Counted from the first letter of the stretch, positions 8,425 to 18,126 are shown. The stretch is DNA of 64,000 nucleotides from Candidatus Zixiibacteriota bacterium (GCA_040752595.1 JBFMGX010000049.1:1-64000); one strand, 5' to 3'. Translations and numbers: made by a program. The notes: generated by a model not told the origin, from the letters alone.

Positions 8425-9306
8425 TCAAGCGGTCAGCAACCGCGATGTCCACTCGGCCAGAGTCGATCCCAATTCCGTCATCGCCTTCTCACCCTGTTCC
8501 GGCGTGGGCGGCTTGCCATGCCACTCTGATCGATCGCGCATGAAGGAGATCGGTTGCCCCATGACGGTCCGCGCCAGGATGACCGTGGGCGACCCCTTGT
8601 GCGCGCGGGCCTCATCCAGGGCGGCGAGGACAGCGGCGATGTCGTGCCCGTCGACCTCCAACACATGCCAGCGGAAGGCGCGGTACTTGTCGCCGAGGGG
8701 GGCCAGTCCCATCACGTCTTCCACGCAGCCGTCGATCTGGATGTTGTTGTAGTCGATAATCGCACAGAGGTTGTCTAGCTTGTAGTGTCCGGCGGCCATC
8801 GCCGCCTCCCATGTCGAGCCCTCCTGCTGCTCACCATCGGAGAGCAGCGCGTAGACCCGCCGCGGGTGACCGTCCATCCGCGAACCATGGGCGGCGCCGA
8901 AGGCGATCGACAACCCCTGCCCCAGCGAGCCCGATGAGACCTCGACGCCCGGTGTGTCCAGCGATGAGGGATGGCCCTGCAGGTGCCCGTCGAGCTTGCG
9001 GAACTTGAGCAGATCACGGCGCGGGAAGAAACCCGCCTCAGCCAGACACGAGTAGTGGATCGGGGTCATATGCCCCATGGAGAAGAACCACATGTCGCGG
9101 TCGGGCCACTTCGGCCGGGCCGGATCATACACGAACTCATGAAAGAACAGCGTCGTGGCGACATCGGCGAATCCCATCGGGCCGCCGGTGTGTCCCGACT
9201 TGGCCTCGACCAGCATCGTGATGATGTCGCGACGGATCTCCAGGGCCTTGCGCGTCAAGGCATCCGGCTCAAGACGATGGGGATTCTGACGGGTCATGGG
9301 CGTCAT
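8425..9306 (-). CDS. Transketolase, N-terminal subunit
   Basis: Thiamine-diphosphate-binding half of a split transketolase (293 residues). It contains VEAKSGHTGGPMGFAD near residue 33 and the pyrophosphate/Mg motif starting LLSDGEQQEGS and ending in CAIIDYNN (GDG-N type). The HLQGHPS and GSLGQGLSIA segments are typical of transketolase and exclude pyruvate dehydrogenase. It lies directly upstream of the C-terminal subunit with about 20 bases between them, so the two are co-translated. The gene upstream in the same direction is coaE, about 50 bases away. Confidence 0.93.
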   Translation of the reverse strand: MTPMTRQNPHRLEPDALTRKALEIRRDIITMLVEAKSGHTGGPMGFADVATTLFFHEFVYDPARPKWPDRDMWFFSMGHMTPIHYSCLAEAGFFPRRDLLKFRKLDGHLQGHPSSLDTPGVEVSSGSLGQGLSIAFGAAHGSRMDGHPRRVYALLSDGEQQEGSTWEAAMAAGHYKLDNLCAIIDYNNIQIDGCVEDVMGLAPLGDKYRAFRWHVLEVDGHDIAAVLAALDEARAHKGSPTVILARTVMGQPISFMRDRSEWHGKPPTPEQGEKAMTELGSTLAEWTSRLLTA

Positions 9307-9358
9307 GACTCGGGGTCTCAGAGGGTCGACCGTCGGTGGTCGATCCGCTCACAGTCTG

Positions 9359-9982
9359 TTAAGGTACTATCTTTTCCCAGCAAAGTCGCGCCCGACGGCG
9401 GAGCAGCGCGCGTGATCCGTCGTTTTTGACAACACAGTCACAGAGGGCACGACGCTGTCGCCACGCCAGTTGGCGACGAGAGCGCAGGCGGATCTGATGG
9501 TCGTCCCAGCCGCGTCGCTTCAGTCGATCATGGCGCAGGGCCAGAGGCGCCCAAACGCCAATCAGCTTGTCCCATGCAACCCGCTCCCGCCCCCATTCCG
9601 GGAGCAGGGCCGCATCGATGACGACCGCTTTCGTCTCAGGTCGGCCGGCCGCCAGACGGATCTGCCGTGCCAGTTCCCGCAACAGAAGGGGATGCACCAG
9701 AGCATTGAGTCGGCATGTCCCCTCGGCCGTGGCAAAGGCCCGTTGAGCCAGTCTCGTGCGATCAATCTGCCCTCGGCGGAGGACATCTGTCCCAAAGACA
9801 TCGACCAGTCGCCGTCGCAGGCGGGCAGAGCGGGCGATCACCTCGTGACCGAGGCGGTCGCCGGAGATGACAACTCCGCCCCACGCGGCGAACAAACCGG
9901 CCACGACGGATTTTCCCGCGCCAATCTGTCCGGTAATGCCGATCACGGGGATGTGTCGGCGACATCGGTTTGAGACTCCCAT
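9359..9982 (-). CDS. coaE: Dephospho-CoA kinase
   Basis: Last enzyme of coenzyme A synthesis; it phosphorylates the 3'-hydroxyl of dephospho-CoA with ATP in the cytosol. The P-loop IGITGQIGAGKS (residues about 14-25) is followed by the CoaE signature VISGDRLGHEVI and ALVHPLL. The 207-residue length is normal. It lies between the transketolase genes and a secreted protein of unknown function, all leftward and closely spaced. Confidence 0.9.
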   Translation of the reverse strand: MGVSNRCRRHIPVIGITGQIGAGKSVVAGLFAAWGGVVISGDRLGHEVIARSARLRRRLVDVFGTDVLRRGQIDRTRLAQRAFATAEGTCRLNALVHPLLLRELARQIRLAAGRPETKAVVIDAALLPEWGRERVAWDKLIGVWAPLALRHDRLKRRGWDDHQIRLRSRRQLAWRQRRALCDCVVKNDGSRALLRRRARLCWEKIVP

Positions 9983-9989
9983 CTGTCCG

Positions 9990-11660
9990 TCATCGGCGCG
10001 GCCAAGGCAGCGGCCGCGCGGTCATGCGACCATCGGCGAGAGACACTGTCAGATCGCCGAGAGAGACATCTTGCCCCGGTCGCAGGCGGAACACAGGCAT
10101 GGCTCGTGACAATGTCACTCCAAGACGGCTGACATCTGCCGCGACCGACAATTCGTCGAGATCGGCACAGTACCCGCCGGGCACAAACCGCAAGAAGACG
10201 CCGGGTTTGCTGTAGCCGCCAAGAATGACTGCCGGCCGGCGAATCGGCGCAACATCGTCATGGAATTCCGTCCAGACCCCAAGGTTGAACTGAAACCGGC
10301 CGCCGCCGGCAAGCACCCAGCCCTGATCGGGCACCTCGTCCCGACCGCCGAAGACGAGCACACCGGCATGCGGAACGCCCGCCAAGTCCAAGATGGCCGA
10401 CATGGCGGTCCCTTGCGAGAGGCCGGAACCCGCCCTTGTTCGCACCATGTCATCGAAGACGCTTTCCAGCAACCCATACGACCACAGAACCCCCCACGCC
10501 TCATAGTCCGGCAGTCCTGTTTCTGTCAATCCGATCTGTCGTCCACACAGCGCCATGTACTGTCTCTGCACGGCGGGAAGCGACACAGACAGGGAATCGG
10601 GACGGATCATGGCGGCCATCTGGGCCGTGGGCGGACTGAGGCGATCGGCCCAGAAGTTCGCCTCCTGGACAATACTCGCGGCGCCATCGAGCGCAGTGGA
10701 ATCACTCTTCCCCAGATAGTCTATCCATGCGGCACGGGCACGAGGTTCATTGATATCGACCAATCCGGCGGCGACAAGGACCGCCAGACGAAGTGCTGAT
10801 TCACTCCGCAATGCCGCCGCCTCAAGCAAACGCGCCATTCGCGACGAATCGGGCGGGAGACCATTGGGAGAGGTCGCCGGTCCCAAGCGTCTCACCAGAC
10901 GCGCCAGTGCCGAATCGCGCGGACGGTCATCCCGACCGAACAGCGGATAGTAGACTCGACGCTCATTGAACACGAGCACCGGACGGATGGACTCTGGTTT
11001 CTCAATAGGCCGCTCGGCGACACCTCCGTCGTACAACACAGAGTCAAAAGCCAGGTATCCGTGACCGGTGACGTCGACAATCACATAGAGCCCGCGCTCC
11101 TCACGCCCTGCTCTGCGTACTCGCGTGTAATGCATCGCGGCCGCCTCGGCCGACGAGAAGCTGTGGGACGCGGCGCGCAGCAGCACAACCGATGACGGTA
11201 GTCTCCGGTCCAGCCATGAGACACGGACGGCGCTGTCCGGCATGTCCCGATCGGAAACGCTGTCGGGATCACACCGCCATTCCCCCCAGTCAAACGACGG
11301 CCCCCGCAGCTCATGACGCGCCATGCGCAGGTGCAGCTTCAGATCACGCGCGTCGCCGCTAACGAACGCCGTCCGCCCGCCCGGGAGACTCTCGATCACT
11401 TCCGAAAGCAGCAAGTCGGCCTGTAGATACACCTCAGGGTGAGGGACCGCCAGCGAGCGATAGGCATAGAAAGAGTATGGGATGGCACGAACCGACCCCG
11501 ACCAAGCCAAGGATGAATCCCAGGCAGCCCAGTGCAACGAATCGGACGATGTGGCACCGACGGCACTCTGCAGCAAGCAGGTCGACAATGCCAGGGCGAT
11601 GACAAACACATGAGGGCCTGAACGCAACACACTTGGAGTGTCGAACAAGTCGGTAATCAT
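9990..11660 (-). CDS. Secreted protein of unknown function, transglutaminase-like C-terminal part
   Basis: I do not recognise a family for the whole protein. ATG 11660 gives a leader (about 35 residues: hydrophobic VFVIALALSTCLLQSAVGA) and 556 residues in total; a longer frame only translates an inverted repeat and polA codons. The middle resembles no known enzyme. Around residues 430-530 the pattern SQGTAMSAILDLAGVPHAGV then QGWVLAGGGRFQFNLG has the order and spacing of a transglutaminase-like core. The catalytic Cys and His positions appear to be Ser and Gln, so activity is doubtful. It ends eight bases before coaE. A structural or binding role at the cell envelope is the safest guess. Confidence 0.55.
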   Translation of the reverse strand: MITDLFDTPSVLRSGPHVFVIALALSTCLLQSAVGATSSDSLHWAAWDSSLAWSGSVRAIPYSFYAYRSLAVPHPEVYLQADLLLSEVIESLPGGRTAFVSGDARDLKLHLRMARHELRGPSFDWGEWRCDPDSVSDRDMPDSAVRVSWLDRRLPSSVVLLRAASHSFSSAEAAAMHYTRVRRAGREERGLYVIVDVTGHGYLAFDSVLYDGGVAERPIEKPESIRPVLVFNERRVYYPLFGRDDRPRDSALARLVRRLGPATSPNGLPPDSSRMARLLEAAALRSESALRLAVLVAAGLVDINEPRARAAWIDYLGKSDSTALDGAASIVQEANFWADRLSPPTAQMAAMIRPDSLSVSLPAVQRQYMALCGRQIGLTETGLPDYEAWGVLWSYGLLESVFDDMVRTRAGSGLSQGTAMSAILDLAGVPHAGVLVFGGRDEVPDQGWVLAGGGRFQFNLGVWTEFHDDVAPIRRPAVILGGYSKPGVFLRFVPGGYCADLDELSVAADVSRLGVTLSRAMPVFRLRPGQDVSLGDLTVSLADGRMTARPLPWPRR

Positions 11661-11714
11661 TGCCAACCGCCTATGTGCCGTGGGCCATGCGACGCGGTTT
11701 TCGAAGCGGCACAA

Positions 11715-11810
11715 TCCCTCACCCCGACCCTCTCCCGGAGGGAGAGGGGGAATGATAACCTCTCCCTCCGGGAGAGGTCGATCCGTCCGGAGGACGGATC
11801 GGGTGAGGGA
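11715..11810. repeat. CCTCACCC-framed palindromic element, copy 1
   Basis: A 96-base element with outer arms TCCCTCACCC/GGGTGAGGGA and two inner hairpins, CTCTCCC/GGGAGAG and GATCCGTCC/GGACGGATC. It starts 55 bases upstream of the start codon of the secreted protein. Related copies are at 20160-20250 and 52114-52206. Confidence 0.8.
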
Positions 11811-11842
11811 GCTCTTCCACCCATTCATCGTGTTAGATACCC

Positions 11843-14599
11843 CTATTTCGCCTCCAACCAGTTCGGCCCCGAGCCGATGTCCACGACCAACGGGACATCG
11901 AGTCGCACGACATTCTCCATCGCCTCTTTGACCATCGCCTTCAGCCAATCGACTTCCGTATGGTGCGCATCAAACACCAGTTCATCATGGACCTGCAGGG
12001 TCATGACCGATCGCTTTCCTTCCTGGTGCAGCCGGCGGTCGATCGTGATCATGGCCTTCTTGATGATGTCGGCCGCCGTCCCCTGCATCGGCGTGTTCAC
12101 CGCCGTGCGCTCGGCGAATTCCCGGCGCGGCCGATTGGGCGACTTCAGATCAGGCAGGAATCGGCGTCGGCCGAACAGAGTGCGGACCACCCCCTCGCGC
12201 CGCGCCCGCGCGATCGTGTCATCAATGAAGCTCCGGACCCCCGGATAGCGACGGAAATAGGTGTCGATGAACTTCTTCGCTTCGCCGACGCTCATCTCCG
12301 ACTGCTGCGACAGACCGTAGGCCGATACACCGTAGATGATCCCGAAGTTGGCAGTCTTGGCCAGACGGCGTTGCTCGGGGGTCACCGCGCTTTCGGGGAT
12401 GCCGAAGATCTCGGCCGCGGTACGGGCGTGCACATCGGCGGCATCGCGAAACGCCGCCACCAGCGCCGGATCGCGCGAGAAGTGCGCCATCAGCCGCAAC
12501 TCGATCTGCGAGTAATCGGCGACGACCAATTGATGGCCGGAGTCGCGCGCCACGAAGGCCCGCCGGATGCGTCGCCCCTCCTCGGTGCGGACCGGGATGT
12601 TTTGCAGGTTGGGATCGGTCGACGACAGCCGACCGGTGGCGGCCACCGTCTGCTGAAACGACGTGTGTACACGCCCCGTGCGCGGATGCGTCAACTCGAC
12701 CAGGGCATCGACATAGGTCGACTTCAGCTTGGCCAATTGCCGGTATTCCAGCATCAGCCGCGGCAGGTCATGCTCGGCGGCGAGCTTCTCCAGCACGCCG
12801 ACGTCGGTGGCGCGCTGCGCGGTCTTGGCCGTCTTCCGGGTCGAGGCCAGCCTGAGCACGTCGAAGAGGATGTGCGCCAGTTGCGCCGGCGAGTTGAGGT
12901 TGAACTCCTCTCCCGCCGCCTCGTAGATGCGCTCGACGAGGACGCTGATCTGCCCTTCCATCTCCCGCGACAGCGCCTTCAGATAGGGGCAATCGACCTT
13001 CACGCCCGCCTGCTCCATGCGTCCCAGCACCGGCGCCAGCGGCAGTTCGATGTTGTTCAAGAGATCGGCCACGCCCGCGGGCGCAAGCTTCGGCGCCAGA
13101 ATCGTGCGCAGACGGAACGTGTAGTCGGCATCCTCCGCCGAGTAGTAGGTGGCCTGGTCGACCGGCACAGCGCGGAAGCTCTTCTGCTTGGCGCCGGTGC
13201 CGATCAAATCGGTGATCGGCTGCATGGCATGGCCGCAGTGCTCTTGCACCAAGACATCCAACCCGTGCGCCCGCGCACCGGGATCGAGACAGTAAGAGGC
13301 CAACAACGGGTCGAAGCCGACGCCGCCCAACTCGATCCCGTAACGCGCAAACACTTGTCCGTCATACTTGACGTTCTGCAAGATCAGTTGCGGCCGCTGC
13401 GCCGTCAGAATAGGACGGAGCAGATCGAGCACTTCGTCCAAAGGCAGGTTGGCATCCTTGTCGTCATGTCCGACAGGGATGTAGTAGGCCTCACCGAAAG
13501 TGAACGAGAAGGAGATGCCGACCAACTCGGCGTCCACGACGGACAGGGATGTTGTCTCCGTGTCCACGGCGACCCATTCGGCGGCGGCCATGGCGGCAAC
13601 CAATTTCGAGAGCTCCGCCAGCGATCGCACCTGTTTGTAGACGCCCGCGCGACCGACATCGGCCACCGCTGAGTCCGTCACCGCCGCCTGGGGTCCGAGG
13701 CCGAACGTGGCGGCCGACAAATCCGGTCCGAGCGAACGGATCAGCGATTTGAATCCCAACTCCGCAAAGTACCGCGCCGCCGCCCGTTCATCGAGCGTTC
13801 CGGCCTGCCACAGCGACGGCTCCCATGCCACCGGGCAGTCGGTGTGCAGCGTCACGAGACGCAGCGACAACCGTGCGTCGGCGGCGTGACTCAGCAGCTT
13901 CTCCCGGAGAGCCGGTCGCTTGACCGAGGTGGCAGCCGCCAAGGTGGACTCGAGGTCGCCGTAGGTCGTGATCAAGTCCACGGCGGTCTTCGGCCCGATC
14001 CCCGGCACGCCGGGAACGTTGTCCGAGGTGTCTCCCATCAGGGCCAAGACGTCACGCACGCGATCCGGAGCGACGCCGAATTTCTCTTTGACCCCCGCCG
14101 GATCGAGCCACTCGACCTCCGCGCCCCCCTTGTGCGGGTTGTAGATCGACACGCGATCGGTGACCAACTGCATCAGGTCCTTGTCGCCGGAAACGATCAC
14201 AACGTCCAGGTCGTTCTCGACGGCGCGTTGCGTCAGCGTTGCAATCAGATCATCGGCCTCATACCCGGCCATTTCGACCAATGGACATCCCAGGGCGCCG
14301 GCCATCTCCTTGACACGCGGCATCTGCTCGATCAACTCATCGGGCGTGGCCTGCCGTGTCGCCTTGTACTCGGCGAACATGGCGTCGCGGAACGTCGGCT
14401 CGGGTCGATCAAAGGCAAAGACCCAATAATCGGGATGCTCCTCCCGACGGATCTTCAAGAGGGAGTTGGCGACCCCGTAGACGGCGGACGTATTCTCACC
14501 GCGGGCATTGCGCAGCGGACTGCGAATGAAGGCGTAGAAAGCCCGATAAGCCAGCGCCGTGCCGTCGATCAGGAAGATGCGCGGTCGTGTCGGTGTCAT
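11843..14599 (-). CDS. polA: DNA polymerase I
   Basis: Repair and Okazaki-fragment polymerase, about 918 residues from ATG 14599 (MTPTRPRIFLIDGTALAYRA). Three domains are intact. The 5'-3' exonuclease covers about 1-290 (GDKDLMQLV, GVPGIGPKTA). The 3'-5' exonuclease lies around 325-520, with the acidic motif AVDTETTSL, QNVKYDGQVF and YYSAEDADYT, so proofreading should be active, unlike in Taq. The polymerase domain has motif A VVADYSQIELRLMAHFSRD, motif B RRLAKTANFGIIYG and motif C QVHDELVFD. The longer frame upstream of 14599 adds ten residues with no match. It is transcribed leftward. Confidence 0.97.
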   Translation of the reverse strand: MTPTRPRIFLIDGTALAYRAFYAFIRSPLRNARGENTSAVYGVANSLLKIRREEHPDYWVFAFDRPEPTFRDAMFAEYKATRQATPDELIEQMPRVKEMAGALGCPLVEMAGYEADDLIATLTQRAVENDLDVVIVSGDKDLMQLVTDRVSIYNPHKGGAEVEWLDPAGVKEKFGVAPDRVRDVLALMGDTSDNVPGVPGIGPKTAVDLITTYGDLESTLAAATSVKRPALREKLLSHAADARLSLRLVTLHTDCPVAWEPSLWQAGTLDERAAARYFAELGFKSLIRSLGPDLSAATFGLGPQAAVTDSAVADVGRAGVYKQVRSLAELSKLVAAMAAAEWVAVDTETTSLSVVDAELVGISFSFTFGEAYYIPVGHDDKDANLPLDEVLDLLRPILTAQRPQLILQNVKYDGQVFARYGIELGGVGFDPLLASYCLDPGARAHGLDVLVQEHCGHAMQPITDLIGTGAKQKSFRAVPVDQATYYSAEDADYTFRLRTILAPKLAPAGVADLLNNIELPLAPVLGRMEQAGVKVDCPYLKALSREMEGQISVLVERIYEAAGEEFNLNSPAQLAHILFDVLRLASTRKTAKTAQRATDVGVLEKLAAEHDLPRLMLEYRQLAKLKSTYVDALVELTHPRTGRVHTSFQQTVAATGRLSSTDPNLQNIPVRTEEGRRIRRAFVARDSGHQLVVADYSQIELRLMAHFSRDPALVAAFRDAADVHARTAAEIFGIPESAVTPEQRRLAKTANFGIIYGVSAYGLSQQSEMSVGEAKKFIDTYFRRYPGVRSFIDDTIARARREGVVRTLFGRRRFLPDLKSPNRPRREFAERTAVNTPMQGTAADIIKKAMITIDRRLHQEGKRSVMTLQVHDELVFDAHHTEVDWLKAMVKEAMENVVRLDVPLVVDIGSGPNWLEAK

Positions 14600-14623
14600 G
14601 TGGAATCCGAACGGGCACGGTAG

Positions 14624-14643
14624 GGGCACGGCGTGCCGTGCCC
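14624..14643. repeat. GGGCACGGC palindrome
   Basis: Arms GGGCACGGC/GCCGTGCCC with a 2-base loop, 25 bases upstream of the polA start. Same palindrome as at 1939-1958. Confidence 0.7.
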
Positions 14644-14696
14644 GCCTTCCGAATGCAGGGGGGCCTTACTCCAGGGTGCCATCAATGCCAGCCCAC

Positions 14697-14749
14697 ATGA
14701 CTGTCCCGACAGGGAGAACCAGCAGATCCCTCGCTTCGCTCGGGATGAC
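14697..14749. repeat. GAGCGAAGCGA element, half copy
   Basis: Contains AGCAGATCCCTCGCTTCGCTCGGGATGAC, the right-hand half of the dispersed inverted-repeat family (described here in two parts: AGCAGATCCCTCGCTTCGCT then CGGGATGAC). The left half is missing or badly eroded. Confidence 0.6.
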
Positions 14750-14807
14750 CATCATGGCATTGGATCGCGCTGTTGCATTTAACAGCAACGTGCCGGTGTG
14801 AGAGCCA

Positions 14808-16718
14808 TCAACTCACCGCTCGCATCTTTGCGCGCATCGACTCCGCGTTCACAAAGCCGAAGATGACATCGGCGACTTCGCCATGGGAATCGATCAGGAT
14901 GATCGTCGGCAGGGAGTACTGCCGGATGGCGAAGCGGTCCAAGAACTCCCGCGTCTGAGGCGCTGAGCTTGTTTCCAGTTGCAGCTTGACCGGCACGAAA
15001 CGCGTGGCCTCGGTTGCCACGCCGTCATCGGACCAGGTTACCTCGTCCAGCTTGTAGCAATTGGCGCACCATGTCGCCCAGGTGTCGATCAGAACCGGTC
15101 GTCCTTCCTGTTGCGCCTGTCCCAGAGCGGCATCCAAGTCTGTCAGCCAAGGGATCTTGTCGTGGGATGGTGCGGCACCCGCTCCCAACCCGGACAATTG
15201 AACTGATGGCCAGACAAGACCTGAGGAGATGAGGTATCCGCCCAGCAGGTAGATCGCGAGGACCAGGCACAGAATGCCGAAGGCCTTCTTGAGCCGCGCG
15301 AAGAATCGGGACTCTGCGGTCAACCGGTCCAGCCCGCCGCCAAAGACGGCCGCCGCCAGAAACAGCAACCCGGCCAGCAATGCGGTCAACGATGTCGGGA
15401 TCAGCGTGCGCAGGAAGTAGAGCGCCATCAGAAGCAGGACAAACCCAAAGAACTTCTTCACCGATTCCATCCACTCGCCGGCGCGGGGCAGCGATTGGAT
15501 CGCCGAAGAGAAAGTCCCGATCAGGACGAACAGCGTACCGAGCCCCAACGCGAACGTGAACAACACGGAGAATCCCAGCAAGGCCGACCCGGCAGTGGCC
15601 ACATACAACATGATCCCCGCCACGAACGGCCCCACGCACGGCGACACGACCAGCGCGGCGACCGCGCCCAACACGATCGCGCCGCCGATTCCTTCGCCGC
15701 CGCGCCCGGCCATGCGGTTGCGGAATCGCTCGGGGATTTGCAGCTCATAGAGCCCGAACATCGACAGCGCGAAGACCACGAAGATGGCCACGATCGCACC
15801 GACGACCACCGGGTGCGCCAACCAGGCGCCGAAGACGCCGCCCACGCTGGCGACCACGGTGCCCATGATCCCATAGAGCACCGCCATCGTCAGGACATAG
15901 ACCAGCGACAGAACAAACCCACGTCCGGCGCCCCGTGCCTGACCGGCAAAGATTGACACGGTGATCGGAATCATCGGGTAGGTGCAGGGAGAAAACGACA
16001 ACAAGAGACCGGTCCCAAAGGCCAACAGGAAGGTCAGGACGTACCCCCAGGCGCCATGCTCGGCGATTAATCGCTCCAGATCGGAATGCGGGGCACCGGC
16101 CCCGCTCTTCGGCTTCAGTGACCAAGTCGACACCGACGGGGCCTGCGATGCCACGATCGACGCGAAGAGGTCGGCATGCCTGTCGGAGCCGCGCTGTGAT
16201 GCAATCGTGATCTTCCAGGACAGCTCGGCATCATCCGGAGCGACGCACGACTTGTCATCGCACCCTTGATAGTGAAGCGTCCCGGTCAACTCGATCGGCC
16301 CCGACGGGGCATCCGACCCGGCCACGACCGAGGCGAATACGACCGTCCCGCTTTCGTAGACCGACATCGAGTCCCCAAGCAGCAACACCGTCTCTCCCGG
16401 AGGATAGACAATCCTGCCCGTCGTCCACGATGCCGGCGTTTCCAATTCCAGACGCGTCGGAATGAGGTAATCCTGCAGCGGCTGCGCCGAGTTGACATGC
16501 CATTCCGGGGCCAATTCCAATCGTGCGGCCAGCCAGAGAGTATCGCCGGGGGCGACGGTATCCGCGGAAGCCAGCGGCTCGACCGTCAGAATGGCGCTCC
16601 GACCACCTTCCTCGCCGAACAGATTGGTCGGCAGCCCGGCGACCGCCAGCCCCGGCATACACAAGACCTGGGTCGCGGCGAGGATTGCGAACAGGCACAG
16701 GAACCTGGCGGACCGCAT
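14808..16718 (-). CDS. dsbD: Thiol:disulfide interchange protein DsbD
   Basis: Transmembrane reductant carrier that moves electrons from cytosolic thioredoxin to periplasmic thiols. ATG 16718 gives a signal peptide (MRSARFLCLFAILAATQVLC); ATGs at 16763 and nearby are alternatives. Domains in order: periplasmic alpha domain (about 30-190) with the cysteine pair CDDKSC; an eight-segment CcdA-like membrane core (about 225-520) with SPCTYPMIPITVSIF and SPCVGPFVAGI carrying the membrane Cys pair; and a C-terminal thioredoxin domain with WATWCANCYKLDEVTW. All redox cysteines are present. A rhomboid gene and trxA, whose product is its natural electron donor, follow upstream in the same direction. 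Confidence 0.93.
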   Translation of the reverse strand: MRSARFLCLFAILAATQVLCMPGLAVAGLPTNLFGEEGGRSAILTVEPLASADTVAPGDTLWLAARLELAPEWHVNSAQPLQDYLIPTRLELETPASWTTGRIVYPPGETVLLLGDSMSVYESGTVVFASVVAGSDAPSGPIELTGTLHYQGCDDKSCVAPDDAELSWKITIASQRGSDRHADLFASIVASQAPSVSTWSLKPKSGAGAPHSDLERLIAEHGAWGYVLTFLLAFGTGLLLSFSPCTYPMIPITVSIFAGQARGAGRGFVLSLVYVLTMAVLYGIMGTVVASVGGVFGAWLAHPVVVGAIVAIFVVFALSMFGLYELQIPERFRNRMAGRGGEGIGGAIVLGAVAALVVSPCVGPFVAGIMLYVATAGSALLGFSVLFTFALGLGTLFVLIGTFSSAIQSLPRAGEWMESVKKFFGFVLLLMALYFLRTLIPTSLTALLAGLLFLAAAVFGGGLDRLTAESRFFARLKKAFGILCLVLAIYLLGGYLISSGLVWPSVQLSGLGAGAAPSHDKIPWLTDLDAALGQAQQEGRPVLIDTWATWCANCYKLDEVTWSDDGVATEATRFVPVKLQLETSSAPQTREFLDRFAIRQYSLPTIILIDSHGEVADVIFGFVNAESMRAKMRAVS

Positions 16719-16978
16719 GGGACCGTACATTGTCTGACTCATCATCATCGTGATACCATTCATCGCCGGACAGGTTGCCGCAATATGCGGGGTTGGGCCG
16801 GCCCCTGCCAAGCACCCATTGCCACATCCTCCCCGACGGAAAGACAAAGGGCGAGGAAACCTCGGCCCTACATGTGACCGCGCAACTCTGTAGGTCTCCC
16901 CGCCCCTATCCCCTCGCATGGACAATGGACAAAGGGCTGCAGCCCACTACGGCGTTACGGAACAGGGTCGGGGTTGGC

Positions 16979-17815
16979 TTATTTCCCCTGCGATTCGGTG
17001 GAGAGCCGACGCGAGGCGCGTTCGAGAGTCGCCTTCTCCTCGTCCGTCAGGTGGTCGTAGCCGACCTCGTTGATCCGATCAAGAACCCGATCCACCGCAT
17101 CCATCAGTTCACGGTGTTCGTCCCACTTGCGGCGGAGTTGACCGGCCTTGCGCTTGGCCCGCCACCGTCCCAGCCAGGCCAAGGGGCGCGGAAAGCTCCA
17201 GCGGGGATTGCGGAACCGGAGGTAGAGGAAACCCACAGCCAGGCCGCCGAGATGCGTGAAATGGCCGATCCCGCTGGTCGTCTGATTGATCGAAGCCAGA
17301 AGTTCGAGGGCGCCGAACATGATCACGACGTACTTCGCCTTGATCGGCAGGACGAACCAGAGGTAGATGTGGCGATCCGGGTAGGTCATTCCGAATGCGA
17401 GGAGAATCCCGAAGATCGCCCCCGAGGCTCCAATTGTCGGGATCGACTGCCCCCAGAGAACCAGCCATGTCACCACGCCGGCACCGACGCCGCAGACCAG
17501 ATAGAACTTCAGGAAGAACCGGCTCCCCCAATCGCGCTCGAGCTCCCGTCCAAACATCCACAGGGCAAACATGTTGAACACCAGGTGCAGGAGCCCGGCG
17601 TGCAGAAACATGTAGGTGAACAACTGCCAGATCGCGCCGCGCGATACCTGAAGAGGCGACAGGCCGCCATAGCGGACCAGCATGCTGCCGAAGAACTGCT
17701 GTAGAACGAAGACGGCAACGTTGGCAATCAGAAGCCCCTTGACCGCCGGAGGCATGGCATCGCCCCCCCAGCGACCACCGGCATCGGAACCCCATGATCG
17801 GTTGAATCCAGGCAT
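16979..17815 (-). CDS. Rhomboid-family intramembrane serine protease
   Basis: Six or more membrane segments and the rhomboid catalytic dyad: Ser in GASGAIFGILLAFG and His in GIGHFTHLGGLAVGFLYLRF. The loop-1 region carries the expected HAGLLHLVFNMFALWMFG, with the conserved H...HxxxN oxyanion residues. It begins with a Gly-rich tail of about 20 residues and ends with about 60 charged residues (KRKAGQLRRKWDEHRELMDA) predicted helical and cytosolic. The C-terminal helix resembles that of bacterial DUF6576-type rhomboids. Substrate unknown. It lies between dsbD and trxA, leftward. Confidence 0.92.
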   Translation of the reverse strand: MPGFNRSWGSDAGGRWGGDAMPPAVKGLLIANVAVFVLQQFFGSMLVRYGGLSPLQVSRGAIWQLFTYMFLHAGLLHLVFNMFALWMFGRELERDWGSRFFLKFYLVCGVGAGVVTWLVLWGQSIPTIGASGAIFGILLAFGMTYPDRHIYLWFVLPIKAKYVVIMFGALELLASINQTTSGIGHFTHLGGLAVGFLYLRFRNPRWSFPRPLAWLGRWRAKRKAGQLRRKWDEHRELMDAVDRVLDRINEVGYDHLTDEEKATLERASRRLSTESQGK

Positions 17816-17935
17816 ACCTACCGTTGTATCAGGCCGTCCCCGCTATGCCTTATCGGCGTTGATCGCCGTGGCGTCCACCACTGATACGTTGTGGCAGTGC
17901 ACTGCGCATGGCTCTGATCCGCGCCACTGCTGTGC

Positions 17936-18126
17936 CACGGGTCTTCAGACCCGTGTCTCTTGGCCTTCCCCGCTGGGAGTTCACGGGTCTAAAGACCCTG
18001 TTGAAAAAGCACCTCTGTGCGGTCGGGTGCCCACACCCGACCGTGATGTGGCGAGGACTTGCGCCGGGTGTGGGCACCCGGCGCCACGCGGAAATGGGGT
18101 CTTTCAACACGCCCTAAAGACCCGTG
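17936..18126. repeat. Composite nested palindrome element
   Basis: First comes a free-standing hairpin at 17936-17955 (CACGGGTCT/AGACCCGTG). The same CACGGGTCT recurs at 17982-17990 and pairs with AGACCCGTG at 18118-18126, giving a 145-base outer stem. TTGAAA (18001-18006) pairs with TTTCAA (18102-18107) inside it. Two perfect 10-bp hairpins sit in the core: 18020-18043 (CGGTCGGGTG arms) and 18061-18084 (GCGCCGGGTG arms). The pattern looks like one palindromic element inserted inside another. Confidence 0.8.

Noticed and set aside
11960-13672. Open frame of about 570 codons opposite polA
   Set aside because: polA motifs on the minus strand are unambiguous; the opposite frame encodes a His/Arg/Gln-rich sequence typical of a shadow.
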